Of a DNA stretch of 64,000 bases, positions 1 to 45,355 are shown in pieces. Every line of letters begins with the position of its first letter. The first letter of the stretch is position 1. Where the stretch lies: NCBI GenBank assembly GCA_943735955.1, contig OX030955.1, forward strand, positions 13,760,583-13,824,582, read 5' to 3'. The notes beneath the pieces are model-generated. The model searched no databases, was not told the DNA's origin, and was given only the letters and a program-made list of their open reading frames with translations. The position numbers and the translations under genes were made by a program. Origin of the DNA: Piscicola geometra. Lineage: Eukaryota; Annelida; Clitellata; Hirudinida; Piscicolidae.

Positions 1-675
1 CAAATATCACTGATACAAATATCACTGATACAAATATCACTGATACAAATATCACTGATACAAATATCACTGATACAAATATCACTGATACAAATATCAC
101 TGATACAAATATCACTGATACAAATATCACTGATACAAATATCACTGATACAAATATCACTGATACAAATATCACTGATACAAATATCACTGATACAAAT
201 ATCACTGATACAAATATCACTGATACAAATATCACTGATACAAATATCACTGATACAAATATCACTGATACAAATATCACTGATACAAATATCACTGATA
301 CAAATATCACTGATACAAATATCACTGATACAAATATCACTGATACAAATATCACTGATACAAATATCACTGATACAAATATCACTGATACAAATATCAC
401 TGATACAAATATCACTGATACAAATATCACTGATACAAATATCACTGATACAAATATCACTGATACAAATATCACTGATACAAATATCACTGATACAAAT
501 ATCACTGATACAAATATCACTGATACAAATATCACTGATACAAATATCACTGATACAAATATCACTGATACAAATATCACTGATACAAATATCACTGATA
601 CAAATATCACTGATACAAATATCACTGATACAAATATCACTGATACAAATATCACTGATACAAATATCACTGATA
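1..675. repeat. 15-bp tandem satellite
   Basis: Forty-five head-to-tail copies of CAAATATCACTGATA with no visible mismatch. The array runs off the left edge, so its true length is unknown. It has no spacers and no coding potential. Confidence 0.98.
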
Positions 676-824
676 CATTATATTCATTGAAAAGGAAATT
701 CATTTTTCAACCTTAAAATTATATATTGACGTTAGTCAAAACATTAATAAGTTAAAGTTATTCAGTTTTCTACGATGACTATCATTCATAAAAATTCCCC
801 GGTTAAAGCTAATTAGCATAGCGT

Positions 825-860
825 CGTGGTGGTTGCTACCTATAGTTAGCAACCGCCACG
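825..860. repeat. Short inverted repeat (hairpin)
   Basis: CGTGGTGGTTGCTA and TTAGCAACCGCCACG form a near-perfect stem around a loop of about 6 bp. The rest of 676-1405 is AT-rich sequence in which I see no gene. Confidence 0.5.
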
Positions 861-1596
861 AAATTTGCAAAATTTATTAATTTAAAAAATAAAATATTCC
901 TATGATAGATTTTGAAGTGCAGATTTCAAATCAGTTTACATTTTCCAAATATTTCAAATGGTTCAAAAGTTATTCAAATTTTAAACTCCCGAAAAGTGAG
1001 CGTTTTGGCGAATTATATTCAACGCTTAAGCCAAAAAAATACATATGAGTTTGACGGGACGACGTCGCGACGTTGTTTCATTATAACTTTTTTGATGAGT
1101 GTCATTTAATGTTGAAACTTGACAAGATCATGTATTTAAAAAAAAAGATAGTAGTATTTAAAACAAATATTTCATAATAAAATAAAAGATTTTAAACCGT
1201 TTATTTTCTACCTAAATAAATAAATCTTTAAAAGCACATAAACTTTATGTTGGAATAGAAAACGAAATTCTACTTATTTAAATATATATAAAAAATTTAT
1301 TAACAATAAAAAGCAAAAATGAATAAAATTAAAAGAATGATAATTATTTCAATAATACAACGAAATGTGTATAAACAATAAAAAGTGAGAATGAACAATA
1401 TTTAACCCATTAACGCATGACTCAAAGGAATTAATTAATTTTTCTACAGTTTATTGAAAAACTGATTCTAAAAAATAAAATCAAAAAATAAGTCTGAAAT
1501 ATTTTATGCAAAAAAAGTTATGATGAAAATAAAAAATGTCCTTAAAAAAGGACACTATGCGTTGCTACTGACGGTAATCACGATTCGTGGTAGATG

Positions 1597-1910
1597 CTGA
1601 AGCACTCTAAATGTGAAGCTACATTACATTTAAGACATTTTTCTGCATTTTCTTTCCACATTGCTTGCATCTTTTTTGCCCATCTTCAATTTGACCAACA
1701 AAATGATCTTATTAGTTTGGATACCACTGATACACCAAGGCCTAAATCGTTGTTGCACTCTTCTGATGCTCCTTGATATGGGTTTATCAAATAACCAAGC
1801 CTATTATTCAGACGCCAAACTGTATACCAAAACCTTATGGGTTTCCCTCTGCTAAGTTCTTTTGATGAATGCCTTCCATAATATGGCACCATTGATTCAT
1901 CAATCGCCAA
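1597..1910 (-). pseudogene. piggyBac transposase remnant
   Basis: A minus-strand frame at 1686-1910 reads DESMVPYYGRH, GKPIRFWYTVW and LGLGVSVV, conserved blocks around a catalytic Asp of the piggyBac DDE transposase. A shifted frame at about 1597-1690 carries the Cys-rich C-terminal finger (RCKQCGKK, CLKCN, HLECF). The two pieces are in different frames and the N-terminal half is disrupted, so this is a dead copy. Confidence 0.85.
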
Positions 1911-2095
1911 ATGACATTCTTTGGGCTAAAACTTGTGAAATCTTTCATTCATAGCATCAAATAATGGACGCACTTTGGCCATTCTGTCTAATTTATTAAT
2001 TTTCTCATTGTCATTGCAATGAAAATATCTTAATAATTATTCAAATCTGTTGACAGTCATAGCATTGCTTACAGATAGATTGCGTCCATGGTCAC

Positions 2096-2215
2096 TTTGT
2101 TCGCAGTACATCCTGCGGTTTGCCAAAGGAACATAGCCTGAAAGAATGAGTATAGGCTATACTTATGCTTTCAGGTTTGCTCCTTTGGCAAACCGTAGGA
2201 TGTACTGCGAACAAA
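2096..2215. repeat. Foldback (inverted-repeat) insertion
   Basis: Arms 2096-2144 and 2168-2215 are inverted copies of about 48 bp with few mismatches and a spacer of about 23 bp. It lies inside the piggyBac element and helps break its transposase. It could be a small foldback transposon or a local inverted duplication. Confidence 0.75.
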
Positions 2216-2831
2216 GAGACAATGTGCACAACCTAGCTATACTGTATAGCTATCAACTTGATGACTGTTACATAAAAAATTAATTAAACAATGTGAGGGA
2301 AGACATGTTTTAAAATTTTGATTTGTCGTTAGAACTATTAGAACTGTATCTGCTGAGAAGAAATCATTGTCATCTTCCAAAATACTAATGACTTCATGAA
2401 GAACGAATCTGAAAATAATTGTTTTTACCATCTGTATTACTGCATAGTGTCCTTAAAAAAGGACACTCAATAAAACACAGTTTTTGGAAATAATATTACA
2501 TGTAAAATGAAATTTATTTTAAAATAAGATATAAGAATGAATAACAATGGAATAATATTATAAATCATAAATGGTAGACATTAAATAAAATTATAACTAA
2601 CTTTTTTTCATGAGCCATGACAAAAACACAAAAAATTTAGTTATCGCCTTGAAAAATCAGAATATCGAAACAATTTATCAATTTCAAATCACAAAAAAAT
2701 TTTTTTTAAAGACTTCAGTTTATATAAGACAGGATTAGTTGCAAAGATAATAAATATAATCAAGATAACTATTATAAAAAAAACTTGTTATTGCTGTCCT
2801 TAAAAAAGGACAGTATGCGTTAATGGGTTAA

Positions 2832-3940
2832 TGAATGATAATTATTTAAATGAAACTAAATTGTATTAACAATAGCGAGAGTGAATAATTCTTCATTTTT
2901 TAATTGAACAGTTAATGGTATTGTTTTTAAACAATTTCCAAATAAAAATGTGTTCAAAGACACTTTTGGTATATTTATTATTGAAGATGGAGGAAGAAAT
3001 TATAAATTCATGAATGATCATAGTTTTCTCTTTTTTGTTAGATTTATTCTCTTTTTAGCAACAATACACACCTTTGAGTATAAAACCAGTGGGTTTGTAT
3101 TAATGAAGTTGTCATTAAGGCATCCCAAAACTTCAGCTAAAGTTTAGGTAGCCAGGCTACCTGGTAGCCTACTGTCTTAGTTTAGACAACTGTATTTTAA
3201 AGTTTAAAAATTCTCATTTGTAAAGTCGTCACGCTCAAATGGCTTAATTTATTATTTTGGACTCTAAGCTATGAATATCATAAGAACCAACCAAATGAAT
3301 GTAAATAAATAAAACTTTAAAAAATAATCCAACCAAGAATAACTATGAATTTTTAAATAATATAGAAATTAAACGGCGATAACTATTCAACAGACGATAT
3401 AAAAACAAAAACATAATTTTGATGCGCTTTACATTTAATAAAATGCTATACGTATGATTTGTATTTTTAAAATCACAAACGGAGGAACACTTTTTTTCAA
3501 TGAAGTTGATATTATTTAAAAGATTAGGAAATGTACTTTCAGAATGTATTTGCTAGATTTTAATTATATTTTTAAAAGTAGTTTAAAATTCAAAGTGAAC
3601 AATTTAAAGTTTATTTTCTCGTTTAATTATTTAAGAAAAAAATTTCTACCATTCGGTTTGAAGTAGGAAATTCAAATACGATTTTAACTATATATCATTC
3701 ATTTATATACATTATATTTTGATTTGCGGATTTGAAAAATGAACAAGTAGGTGTCGATTCAAAAATTCCAGATGACACAGCGTAAAGTTGACTTAATATG
3801 ATATTCAGTTTTAAATATTGGGTTTTTAAGCTTAGTTAATAAAATTTTACTTTTTATTTAATTTTTAAATGAAAAAATGGTTAAACTTTCATTTAATTAC
3901 AATTTGAATTTTAATTGAGCGAATTCTAGCAAAGTGTTTA
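2832..3940. other. AT-rich intergenic stretch
   Basis: I see no gene here. A short palindrome (GTAGCCAGGCTACC, about 3149-3162) is the only structure noted. Confidence 0.5.
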
Positions 3941-4014
3941 TTCGATTTGAGCGCTCTTGAATTTGAAGAAAGAGCGCTATAGAAATCTATTTTGATTGAT
4001 TGATTGATTGATAG
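3940..4014 (+). mobile_element. 3' end of a CR1/L2-type LINE
   Basis: GAGCGCTCTTGAATTTGAAG followed by AGAGCGCTATAGAAAT and a (TTGA)n tail is the stem-forming 3' terminus of a CR1/L2-like non-LTR element. Related tails occur near 7224, 13800, 35036, 45290, 45975 and 46640. Only the tail remains. Confidence 0.7.
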
Positions 4015-4330
4015 AATACAAAATATGCACACACAAAAACAATGCATCCATGGTCTCATCCTGCCCTACATTTCAAATTTTCTCTATGGATGATTTTTTG
4101 ATCTTTAGATTAAATGATTAGCATATTTATTTTTGTGAATGTTTCAAGAAGCTTATTGAACTGAAATGTTGTTTTTACAGATTGCTGTAGAAAAGAAATA
4201 TGTAGTATATAAACATAAGTCACTTCGAAGAACCAAAACTTGCAGGGATAAACCACCTAACCTAATAATATTATTGCATAAATAGCTCAATTAAATTGGA
4301 ATACAATACAAATATTGATATATTGTTCTT

Positions 4331-14503
<10,173 letters not shown>

Positions 14504-14630
14504 TGCTCTGAAATGAATTATCCTAGAATCTCGTTTAAGACTTTGAATATTTTTGACAATTATGAATATCAATATCGTCTAAAATAATGAAGTTCAACGC
14601 AATTATCCTTTTATTCCTTCGACCAGAGTC

Positions 14631-14637
14631 TTATATA
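14631..14637 (-). promoter_or_regulatory. Candidate TATA box of the ADA2 gene
   Basis: On the minus strand GGGTATATAAGAC lies about 130 bp upstream of the ADA2 start codon. Position and sequence fit a core promoter; there is no direct proof of a start site. Confidence 0.5.
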
Positions 14638-14649
14638 CCCGGTTGAATA

Positions 14650-15976
14650 TGAGTTTAGGAATTATACAAGTGCATTTAATTTATAAAACTCACGTCAGAT
14701 AGTACTGTATAAAAATATAACAATAGAACACGCACTAAAAATTCTAGTGTTAGACTTTCTTCATTATCATCATCATCATCATCTTCTTCTTCATTCTCGT
14801 CATGATCATCATTATCATCATCATCATCAAAAGGTTTACCTAATGGAGCATGTGTTGTGACTGGGTGGAGTACAGGTGTGGTGATGATAATGATGTTGAT
14901 GGAGCATCATCATCTTGATCACTTTCATCATCAACACCACCACTACCATCATCATCATCATCATCGTCGTCGTCATCATCATCATCATCATTTGAACCAT
15001 TTTTTATTTGGTTTATAAATCAATCACGCTGAAACTTGTTTGAGGTTAAACCTATTGACAAAGTTACAGAGATGCTTTTTGGTATGTTAGCTTTTCTTTG
15101 CAAAGTTCAATCAATGCAACGATTATCCGACTTCCGATCGGACTTGTCATAAGAATGCCTCTTTGTGCGACTTTCTTCACTTCGCCAATGACGTCAATCG
15201 ACCATTTGCTCTCGATAAAGTGCCGCTTTTTTTATATAATTACAGAAAAGTCATGAAATTATAATAATATTTTTTTTATCTAATTTTTAAATGCAGGCTT
15301 TTATATCTTATTTTTAAAATACAGGCTATTAATAAGTTGGTGCACTAATATCATATGATCTAAAGCTTTTATTTAATTATTTTTAATTAGAGAACCATTT
15401 AGAAAATTGTTTATATAAAATAGAGACTAAATAATTAAACCCATCTGCCTATGAGAAAAAGTGAAAATTGTTTGCAAAATTACAAAATCTTAATTTTTAA
15501 AAATGTTTTAAAAAATTGTCAAATACGCTGAGTCTAAATTTTCGTTTCCATAGACGTTTGTTGCAGCCATGTAGAACCGATCTACAGCAGTTCTTGCTGA
15601 AAGTCGCTGAAGATGTAGTTTGCACCAACACCACAACAAGCCTCAAACAGCTCCACATGTTTTCAATCTTTAATTTCACAAACACATTTTATATAATCTA
15701 TAAGTTATATTATAAATGATGAGTGTGATTTTGATTTTATTTAAATAAATAAAAATTTGGTTTAACAAGTTCTAAATTAACTATTTTTTCTTAATTAATG
15801 AAAAATTTATTTTAAAACTATTCTTTTATTAATACCCTTTACCCGTTTTTACTGCTACCGTCACAACTATTATAATCAATTTTCACATTATGATTATCAT
15901 TATTTTTATCAATTCTATTTTCATCATTTTTAACACAACCGTTGTACTTGAATTCATCATTATCATTTCTGAAAGC
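14650..15976. other. Region between ADA2 promoter and SECISBP2 stop codon
   Basis: Holds (CAT)n tracts at about 14757-14830 and 14930-14995, and the 3' flank of SECISBP2. A minus-strand segment at 15540-15690 looks weakly coding (HVELFEACCGVGANYIF then a stop), but no splice sites or family could be assigned. Confidence 0.4.
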
Positions 15977-32800
<16,824 letters not shown>

Positions 32801-33174
32801 TTATTGACTTAAATTTTAAGTCTTTAATTTTAGGATAAGAGCGTTTTAAAGTTTTGAACTTGAATTATTTGCTTTCCAAGTTAAATATTGATTCTTGATA
32901 TTGAAAAATATTGAATTACATTTTAAAATTTAAAGCAAATCAACTAGTTTTTGCAAATTTAAAAGTTTACTTTTAATTTATAAGAAATTATTATATCATA
33001 TTTTCAACAAAAAATTTAATTTTCAGTTAATAATTTTTTTTTACATTAGATTAATAATTTTTTAAAACAAAAAATAATTAAACGCTAAAGCTAAATTACC
33101 AAATTGGTTAAAAGTTAGTCTAATAACTAGAATAAGGATTGATGAATTTAATTGATTCTTAAATAGTTTCAATA
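32801..33174. promoter_or_regulatory. Shared divergent promoter region, SECISBP2 / ABRAXAS
   Basis: Only 374 bp separate the two start codons, which point away from each other. The stretch is AT-rich with no obvious TATA box or CpG cluster, and must hold both 5' UTRs and core promoters unless untranslated exons lie further away. Confidence 0.6.
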
Positions 33175-38874
<5,700 letters not shown>

Positions 38875-39054
38875 TGTGTTTCACATTCAATGAACTCTTG
38901 TAAATTCAATGGCAAGCAATGATTGTTCAATTCTGATTTGAAGCCTAAATCCAAGAAAAATGCTATGTAGCAAACAAACCCTTGTTAAGGCATCCATACT
39001 TCAACATTTTTGAAAAAACAGCTTTCGAATTTTACTGAAAATAATGTCTTATTC

Positions 39055-39060
39055 AATAAA
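39055..39060 (+). promoter_or_regulatory. Candidate poly(A) signal of ABRAXAS
   Basis: AATAAA lies 181 bp past the ABRAXAS stop codon. The convergent gene has AATAAA on the minus strand at 39347-39352, so the two 3' ends lie close together. Confidence 0.45.
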
Positions 39061-39509
39061 ATGGCTAACTACCCTTTGTCGAGATAAACAGAGATGCTAC
39101 GACATATTGGCAGTTTGAATTGGTTTTCAGATGATTATTTGGACAGCGCTCGATGATGCTAGAGTGCTGGAGTATAGGAACTCAGCCTTGAGGTCGTGTC
39201 CATCAGATCTTTGCAGTTTTAACGGCGCGTACATTGAGTCTCTACTGCTGAGGTAACAATAAGATGGAACAGACGAGACGGGGTATTACTTTAGATTCTA
39301 AGATTTTTAGAATTCATTTAACATTTCAAAAACACAAATGAATTCATTTATTTGTTTTATAAACTCAAAATAATGTAAATAATCTCGATTCAAAACCATC
39401 GCCACAACAAGAACGGCCCTCATCATCATCATCATCATTCTCCTCCTCATCATCCCCCTCATCATCATCATCATCCTCCTCCCCCTCATCCTCATCATCA
39501 TCATCATGT

Positions 39510-40161
39510 TCATAAATCGAAGAAGGCCATAAGAGAGATGTGGTCAGAGGGGAAAGTGCCGGAAGGGATGTGGTGCAGCAAGGGAGGACTGGGGGTGGTG
39601 AGGACCTGGAGGTCATGATGATGATTGCAGCAGGGATTTGAAAAAAAAGTTATTTTCATTATAATAATTATATATATATATATAATATACAATTAAATTA
39701 TAATTAAGGTGATTATAATCATGATTGCGTTGGTGATGATTATGATGTTGTCAAGATGCTCATGCTCATGGTGGTAATGATAATGATTATGCTTACAATA
39801 ATGATGGTCTATTATTAAAATGAGGATAATGACTTTTCGACAGGCTTTAGGGCTTGGCTGCTTGTTGTCTTCCCTGTGGAGAAGTGCAATGGTCTGGTAA
39901 GGAACTTTGATCTAGCTGTCTTTCATTCAACCAAAAACATTAGCATAGTAAACAGTAGCCGCGTGTGTGAAGACTCGGCTTGACCGATGGTCCTGGGTTC
40001 AAGTACGAGCAGTGCCCCAATAGCCCAAACGAATATTTAGGGTCTGGTAGCTCACGTGCAGCGGTGGTAAATGTAGTCGACCTCCCTGATCACGCCATCG
40101 CTGTTGAAGCGACTACTCGGTGGGTTGAAGCCCTGCCAAAGTGAAGATGATTATGATACTT

Positions 40162-40257
<96 letters not shown>

Positions 40258-40261
40258 GTAG

Positions 40262-40311
<50 letters not shown>

Positions 40312-42013
40312 TGACTACTACCTGCACTTGCTGATATGCACTGGTGAATCGGTAGGGTGGAGGTTGGAAGAGGGGGTAGGTGAGCGAGAAAAGGCTGAAC
40401 TGGTGGTGATGATAATGATGAAAGTGATAAATGTAGTGATGATAATACTTAATTAATGTTTTAGAATCTTCCAATACTTTTGATATATAATAATAACAAA
40501 ATAAAAGATATAATAATAATGATAAAATAATAGATATAACAATAAAAATAAAATAACATAATAATAATAATAAAATATATATAATAATAATAATAATAAA
40601 AATAATAGATATTATAATAATAATAAAATAATAGATATAGTAATAATTATTCATTAATATTACAACTATTACTCGCAACCTTATTTTCAACTCCTGCATC
40701 ATGAACATCATCATCAAGACTCAATATCCCGTGCAACAACTTCCTGTCCGCTTTACTCATCCACACAGCGGATGGATGGAGAGATGAAAGTGGACTGGTG
40801 TCTGCAATATCTCCTTTATTATCAGTATCATTATCATTTCTATCTTTATTATCATTATTATTGTTGTTGTTATCATTTTGCTTTTTGCGATAGGTGTGCT
40901 GCAGTGGTGGGGGAGGAGAGAGGAGATGGTGGATGGGAGATGAGGAGATCGAATTGAAGTCGCCGCAAATGATTTGGTGGTGGCTGCAGCTATTATAACT
41001 TTCATCATTTTCACTATTATATTTCGTATTATTATTATTATTCTTATTCGTATTATTATTATTATTATTAATATTATTATTATTATTATTAATATTATTA
41101 TTATTAGTGATATTATTATTAACTTCTTCAACCATCTTTCCTAGTTCCTGCACAGTTTTCAAGACCTGCGCAACGAAGCAACTTTCATATTATCGCCATG
41201 AGAAAAACGAAAACTTTAAAGTCCTAAATCATTTAAAATATTATTTTTATTAATAAAAATATTTTTTTTATTTTTACAATTATTGTATTATTATAAGTAC
41301 TATTGTAAATAAAAAAAATTGTTATGATTATGATGATTATTATTATTACTCTGATTACTACACAGACTACCTGTAGTGTCTGTTTATCTTGCCTTCGCAG
41401 CTTGTCATAGCAGATGTGCACGTTGGCAACTGTCACCAGACCGTTGCTATGTCTGCATAGTGGTGGTGATGATGATGATGATTTTGATGATGATTTTGAT
41501 GAGATAAACACTGCTAATAAATGAAAGAACAAAATTATCATACATTATTATGATTCGTATCTTTATATTATTATTAGTGTTATCATCATCATCATCATCA
41601 TCAATATTAATATTATTTGCGTAATTGATATTATTCATATTATTAGAAATGACCAACCTCGTCTGGAGGCACGTGAGGAGTGAGACAGCGTAAGAAGAGA
41701 CGCACTTCCTCAGCGACGTCATCAAGCCATCCATGCCACTATCATTGCTACTATTATCATTATCATTATTATTGCTATCATCATTATCATTATTCTTGTT
41801 ATTATTATCATTATTATTCTTATTATTATTTTCATTTCTTATATCAAAGTAAATCTTCTTGATTGTTGGTTTGATTTTTTCAATATCCTGAATAAGAGCA
41901 TAATAAATAATAGAAAAAACAGAAAAACTATAATAATAACAATAAAGAAGATAATTAAATTAATAAAAACAACACATGCCCACCAATACTGAAAAAACAT
42001 CGTCATCAACATC

Positions 42014-42045
<32 letters not shown>

Positions 42046-42161
42046 CAGCACTCACCTTCACCAACAACTCCTCCAAATGCAACTCCTTCGAAGTGACCAA
42101 TGAGAAGATAGATGCCTTGAAGAAGGTGGCAGAACCCTCTCTGATTGGTCAGTGGTAATAT

Positions 42162-42217
<56 letters not shown>

Positions 42218-42353
42218 ATAGAATAATGAAGTATCTTTAATACAATCATTATCAACCTGTACAATTCTTCTTTCCATTTCCTACCCACATAAACGCCCTT
42301 ATAGCCGAGACTGTGGTGTGGTGATGATGATGATGATGATGATGTGGTGGTGG

Positions 42354-42385
<32 letters not shown>

Positions 42386-43953
42386 TAATAGCAAACACGA
42401 GAGCTTAAGCAACAACTACCTTACCATGAAACTTCCACTTTGCCGCACAACACAACAACCTCCACAATTCACAACAACCACTCATTAAATCCTCAACCAC
42501 AACCCTCCCAACATCATCATCATCAACATCACAACAGCCACAACCCATTCCAACACCATCACACACCCACCCATTACAACAACCACAACCCCTCCCAACA
42601 CCATCATCATCAACATCACAACAACCACAACCCTCCCAACACCATCATCATCAACATCACAACAACCACAACCCTCCCAACACCATCATCATCAACATCA
42701 CAACAACCACAACCCTCCCAACACCATCATCATCAACATCACAACAACCACAACCCTCCCAACATCATCATCATCAACATCACAACAACCACAACCCTCA
42801 CAACACCATCATCATCAACATCACAACAACCACAACCCTCACAACACCATCATCATCAACATCACAACAACCACAACCCTCACAACACCATCATCATCAA
42901 CATCACAACAACCACAACCCTCCCAACATCATCATCATCAACATCACAACAACCACAACCCTCCCAACACCATCACACGCACGCCTGCATAGCATTGTCC
43001 AACTCATCTCTGTAGTAATCCTCCCCCACCTCCTGCAAACACACCACATCCGCATCCCAGTGCTGCAACTGTATTGCAAATTCATCCATCCATCAATCAT
43101 CTATCTATTCATCCATCCATCCATTCATTAACAATCAATCTATTCATCAATCCATCACTCATCTATCCATTTATCCAATAATATATTTATCCCAACATCA
43201 ATCTTCTCATGCAACCATACATAATTCATCCTCCAATCTATTAGCCTATCTATCTATCCATCCCTTATCTACAAATCCATCCATCTCTTATCTACCAATC
43301 CATCCATCCATCCATTACCTCTTTCATTATCCTCTTGTGTCTATACTTTATTGATATATATTCCTTATTATTATTTATATTACTATTATTAATGTTGTTG
43401 TTAAAGTCTCTCTGAGCATGGCAGTCAGCCAGTATGTTGTAGGTGAGAACTGAAAAGACATCTTTGTCTGTGTTTGGTTGATGCTAATTTTAAATTCAAC
43501 TTTTAGATTTAATTATAATATTAGTAGATTTGAAAATAATTGAACTATTTTTATAAATTGAATTAAATTTCAAAGTTTATTTTCATTATCACCACCACCA
43601 CCATCACTTACACTTATGTTTGCAATCTCCATCATGCACGAACCACCTCTTCAACAGAATATCCTCATCTGAAGAGAAGATTATAAGGTAGAAGTAGAGT
43701 TGTGACATTTAAAATATACTTTTGTTATAAATAAATTTCAAAACTTCTAATTCCAAAATGTGAGAAAAAACTTACTGAAAATAAAAGAGGAATAAATTAT
43801 CATACAGTAGGTTATTTAATATTATTAATTCAAAGTTTGTAAACCTTCTTTTGATCTTTTGTTCAAAACTCTGAGATCTTCTTCCTCTTCATAGTTTCGT
43901 TTTTTACTAAATTCTTCTTTCAAATCTTTTTCTTTCTGTGGTTCCTTAGCCAT
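39510..43953 (-). CDS. CCR4/ANGEL-type EEP-domain nuclease (13 exons, 536 aa)
   Basis: Metal-dependent endonuclease/exonuclease/phosphatase-fold enzyme of the CCR4, ANGEL, PDE12 and nocturnin group, probably acting on RNA 3' ends. CDS exons on the minus strand: 43845-43953, 43612-43668, 43319-43449, 42983-43068, 42257-42310, 42056-42140, 41658-41887, 41371-41452, 40680-41165, 40322-40399, 40056-40132, 39834-39873, 39510-39605. All phases join (1611 nt). Motifs in order: TYNILAD (Asn60), DADVVCLQEV (Glu112), GYKGVYVGRK, EGSATFFK, VTVANVHICYDKLRR, IICGDFNS (Asp about 347), REVDYIYH (Asp485), FPSDHISLMAFF (Asp526, His527). The catalytic set looks complete. Asn/Asp runs from trinucleotide repeats sit in loops in exons 3, 7 and 9. 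There is no leucine-rich repeat as in CNOT6 and no signal peptide. ANGEL and PDE12 are both possible closest relatives. Confidence 0.91.
40160..40320. repeat. (CTA)n microsatellite at the exon 10 donor
   Basis: About 50 CTA units. On the coding strand (TAG)n starts at the 5' splice site CAG|GTAGTAGTC. Confidence 0.97.
42163..42230. repeat. (AGT)n microsatellite in EEP intron 5
   Basis: About 20 units between exons 6 and 5. Confidence 0.9.
42311..42980. repeat. (GAT)n plus 41-bp minisatellite in EEP intron 4
   Basis: (GAT)n at 42325-42385. From about 42490 come some ten copies of a 41-bp unit rich in CATCATCATCAACATCAC and CAACCACAACCCTC, very regular at 42599-42975. Confidence 0.95.
43080..43318. 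repeat. (ATCC)n-type imperfect repeats in EEP intron 3
   Basis: Scattered CATCCATCCATC and CTATCTATC runs between exons 4 and 3. Confidence 0.85.
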
Positions 43954-44830
43954 AATGTAACTGTACTAACCTTGTCACGTTGATGATTGTGTCATTTGTT
44001 AAATATTTCAACTAAAATATTTTTTATATAAATAAGAATAAAGATAATTATAAATTCAAAGCCTATTTATGTATTCAGCGAACAATCCGCAATATACGAA
44101 GTGGGTAAAAGAAAAACTTTGAGTGATATTGAATAAATTTAGAGGTTGCCTTTAAAAGTGAAACTTTATATTAGAAAAGGTATTTAAACATGGGATTTAA
44201 TGGTAATTTCTACTTTGCTACATTTTTTCAAATAAAAAATAGTTAATATTTATAATTATAAATTTTCACAATGATTGGATGAATTTAAGAAAGTTGAAAA
44301 AATCCCAGAAAAGAAGAGGTTTGCACTAAAGATAAAGGTAAAGAAAGATATAAGAAATAAGACAGAAATTCGCACAATTATCTGCTACTTAAGATCTTTA
44401 TTGTCACATTTTCTGCAGCTTATAGACGTGCCAGATACAGGGTCGTGCCAGAGGACCATAGTGGGCTTTGCTCACCCAAAGATTTGAGAGAGAGAGAAAA
44501 TGTTACTGTTCAATTATATTTTTTTATTATGAACTCAGTGTTAGTGATGCGCGTTCCACAGAGCATGCAGTCTTAATTGTTTCCATGAAACGCCAAATTG
44601 GAACTTGATTTTTGGTTAGCAGCTGCCATCTTGGCAGCCGCTTTAACCGTAATGATTTTGTTAAATAGTTTGTCTTCTTATCTAATAATTTAGTTTTTTT
44701 TTAATTTCAAATAATTATAGTAATCATAATTTATATCTTTTCTTGTTTTCTGGTTTTAAATTTATCTTGCTCTCGGAATTAAAATCTTCAACCAATAACT
44801 GTCTAACGGACTACAATAAAAACTTATTTT
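43954..44830. other. Upstream flank of the EEP gene
   Basis: AT-rich. A 70-residue plus-strand open frame at 44275-44487 has no recognisable family. I see no supported gene. Confidence 0.4.
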
Positions 44831-44836
44831 AAAAGG

Positions 44837-45115
44837 AAGAAGTGCCAAGGCCTCAAATTGAGCACTAATGCACAGTTTGCAAGAACCCACTGGCTACCTA
44901 CTGCACAAGGCAGATGAGCTCTGCAGATGAAGGACAGACTGTTAGAACGAATCTTCAATACATGACTGTGTTTATGAAGAAGTGCCAGGGCCTCAATTTG
45001 AACACCAGTGCACAGCTTGCAAGCACCCACTGGCTACTTACTTCACAAGGCAAATGAGCTCTGCAGATGAAGGACAGACTGTCAGAACGAATCTTCTACA
45101 CATGACTGTTTATGT
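44837..45115. repeat. Tandem duplication, unit about 141 bp
   Basis: GAAGTGCCA(A/G)GGCCTCAA begins each copy (44837 and 44978) and GCTCTGCAGATGAAGGACAG recurs in each. The copies differ at about one site in ten. Confidence 0.9.
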
Positions 45116-45224
45116 CTATTATCTATTGAAAACTGACGTATTAGACAATTATTACTTTACTTAGATGACCCTTCTTTAAAGATGTCCATATATTTAAACT
45201 CATCACCTCCTTATTTAACTACTT

Positions 45225-45355
45225 CTATATCATTATTTACTTTTCGTACGGATCTGAAGACATATCTGTTTAACAAATTCATTTACCAGCGCTCTTGAAT
45301 TTGAGGAAAGAGCGCTATAGAAATTGATTTGATTGATTGATTGATTGATTGCTTA
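45225..45355 (+). mobile_element. 3' end of a CR1/L2-type LINE
   Basis: The last coding trace reads FRTDLKTYLFNKF, like the end of LINE ORF2, then GAGCGCTATAGAAATTGATT and (TTGA)n. Confidence 0.75.

Larger units (their letters stand above)
1406..2827 (-). mobile_element. Degenerate piggyBac-type DNA transposon
   Basis: Inverted termini CCCATTAACGCAT and ATGCGTTAATGGG are each flanked by TTAA (1402-1405 and 2828-2831), the exact target duplication of piggyBac elements. A TGTCCTTAAAAAAGGACA palindrome recurs near 1537, 2448 and 2795. The interior carries transposase remnants on the minus strand. At about 1.4 kb with a broken reading frame it cannot be autonomous. Confidence 0.9.

Noticed and set aside
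1..675. CRISPR-like array
   Set aside because: No spacers, 15-bp unit, and the genome is animal.
39955..40030. tRNA gene or SINE suggested by GGTCCTGGGTTCAAGTAC
   Set aside because: Only the B-box-like motif is convincing; no cloverleaf could be folded by eye, and it lies in an EEP intron.
42440..43015. 191-codon His/Asn/Thr frame
   Set aside because: Translation of the 41-bp minisatellite in EEP intron 4.
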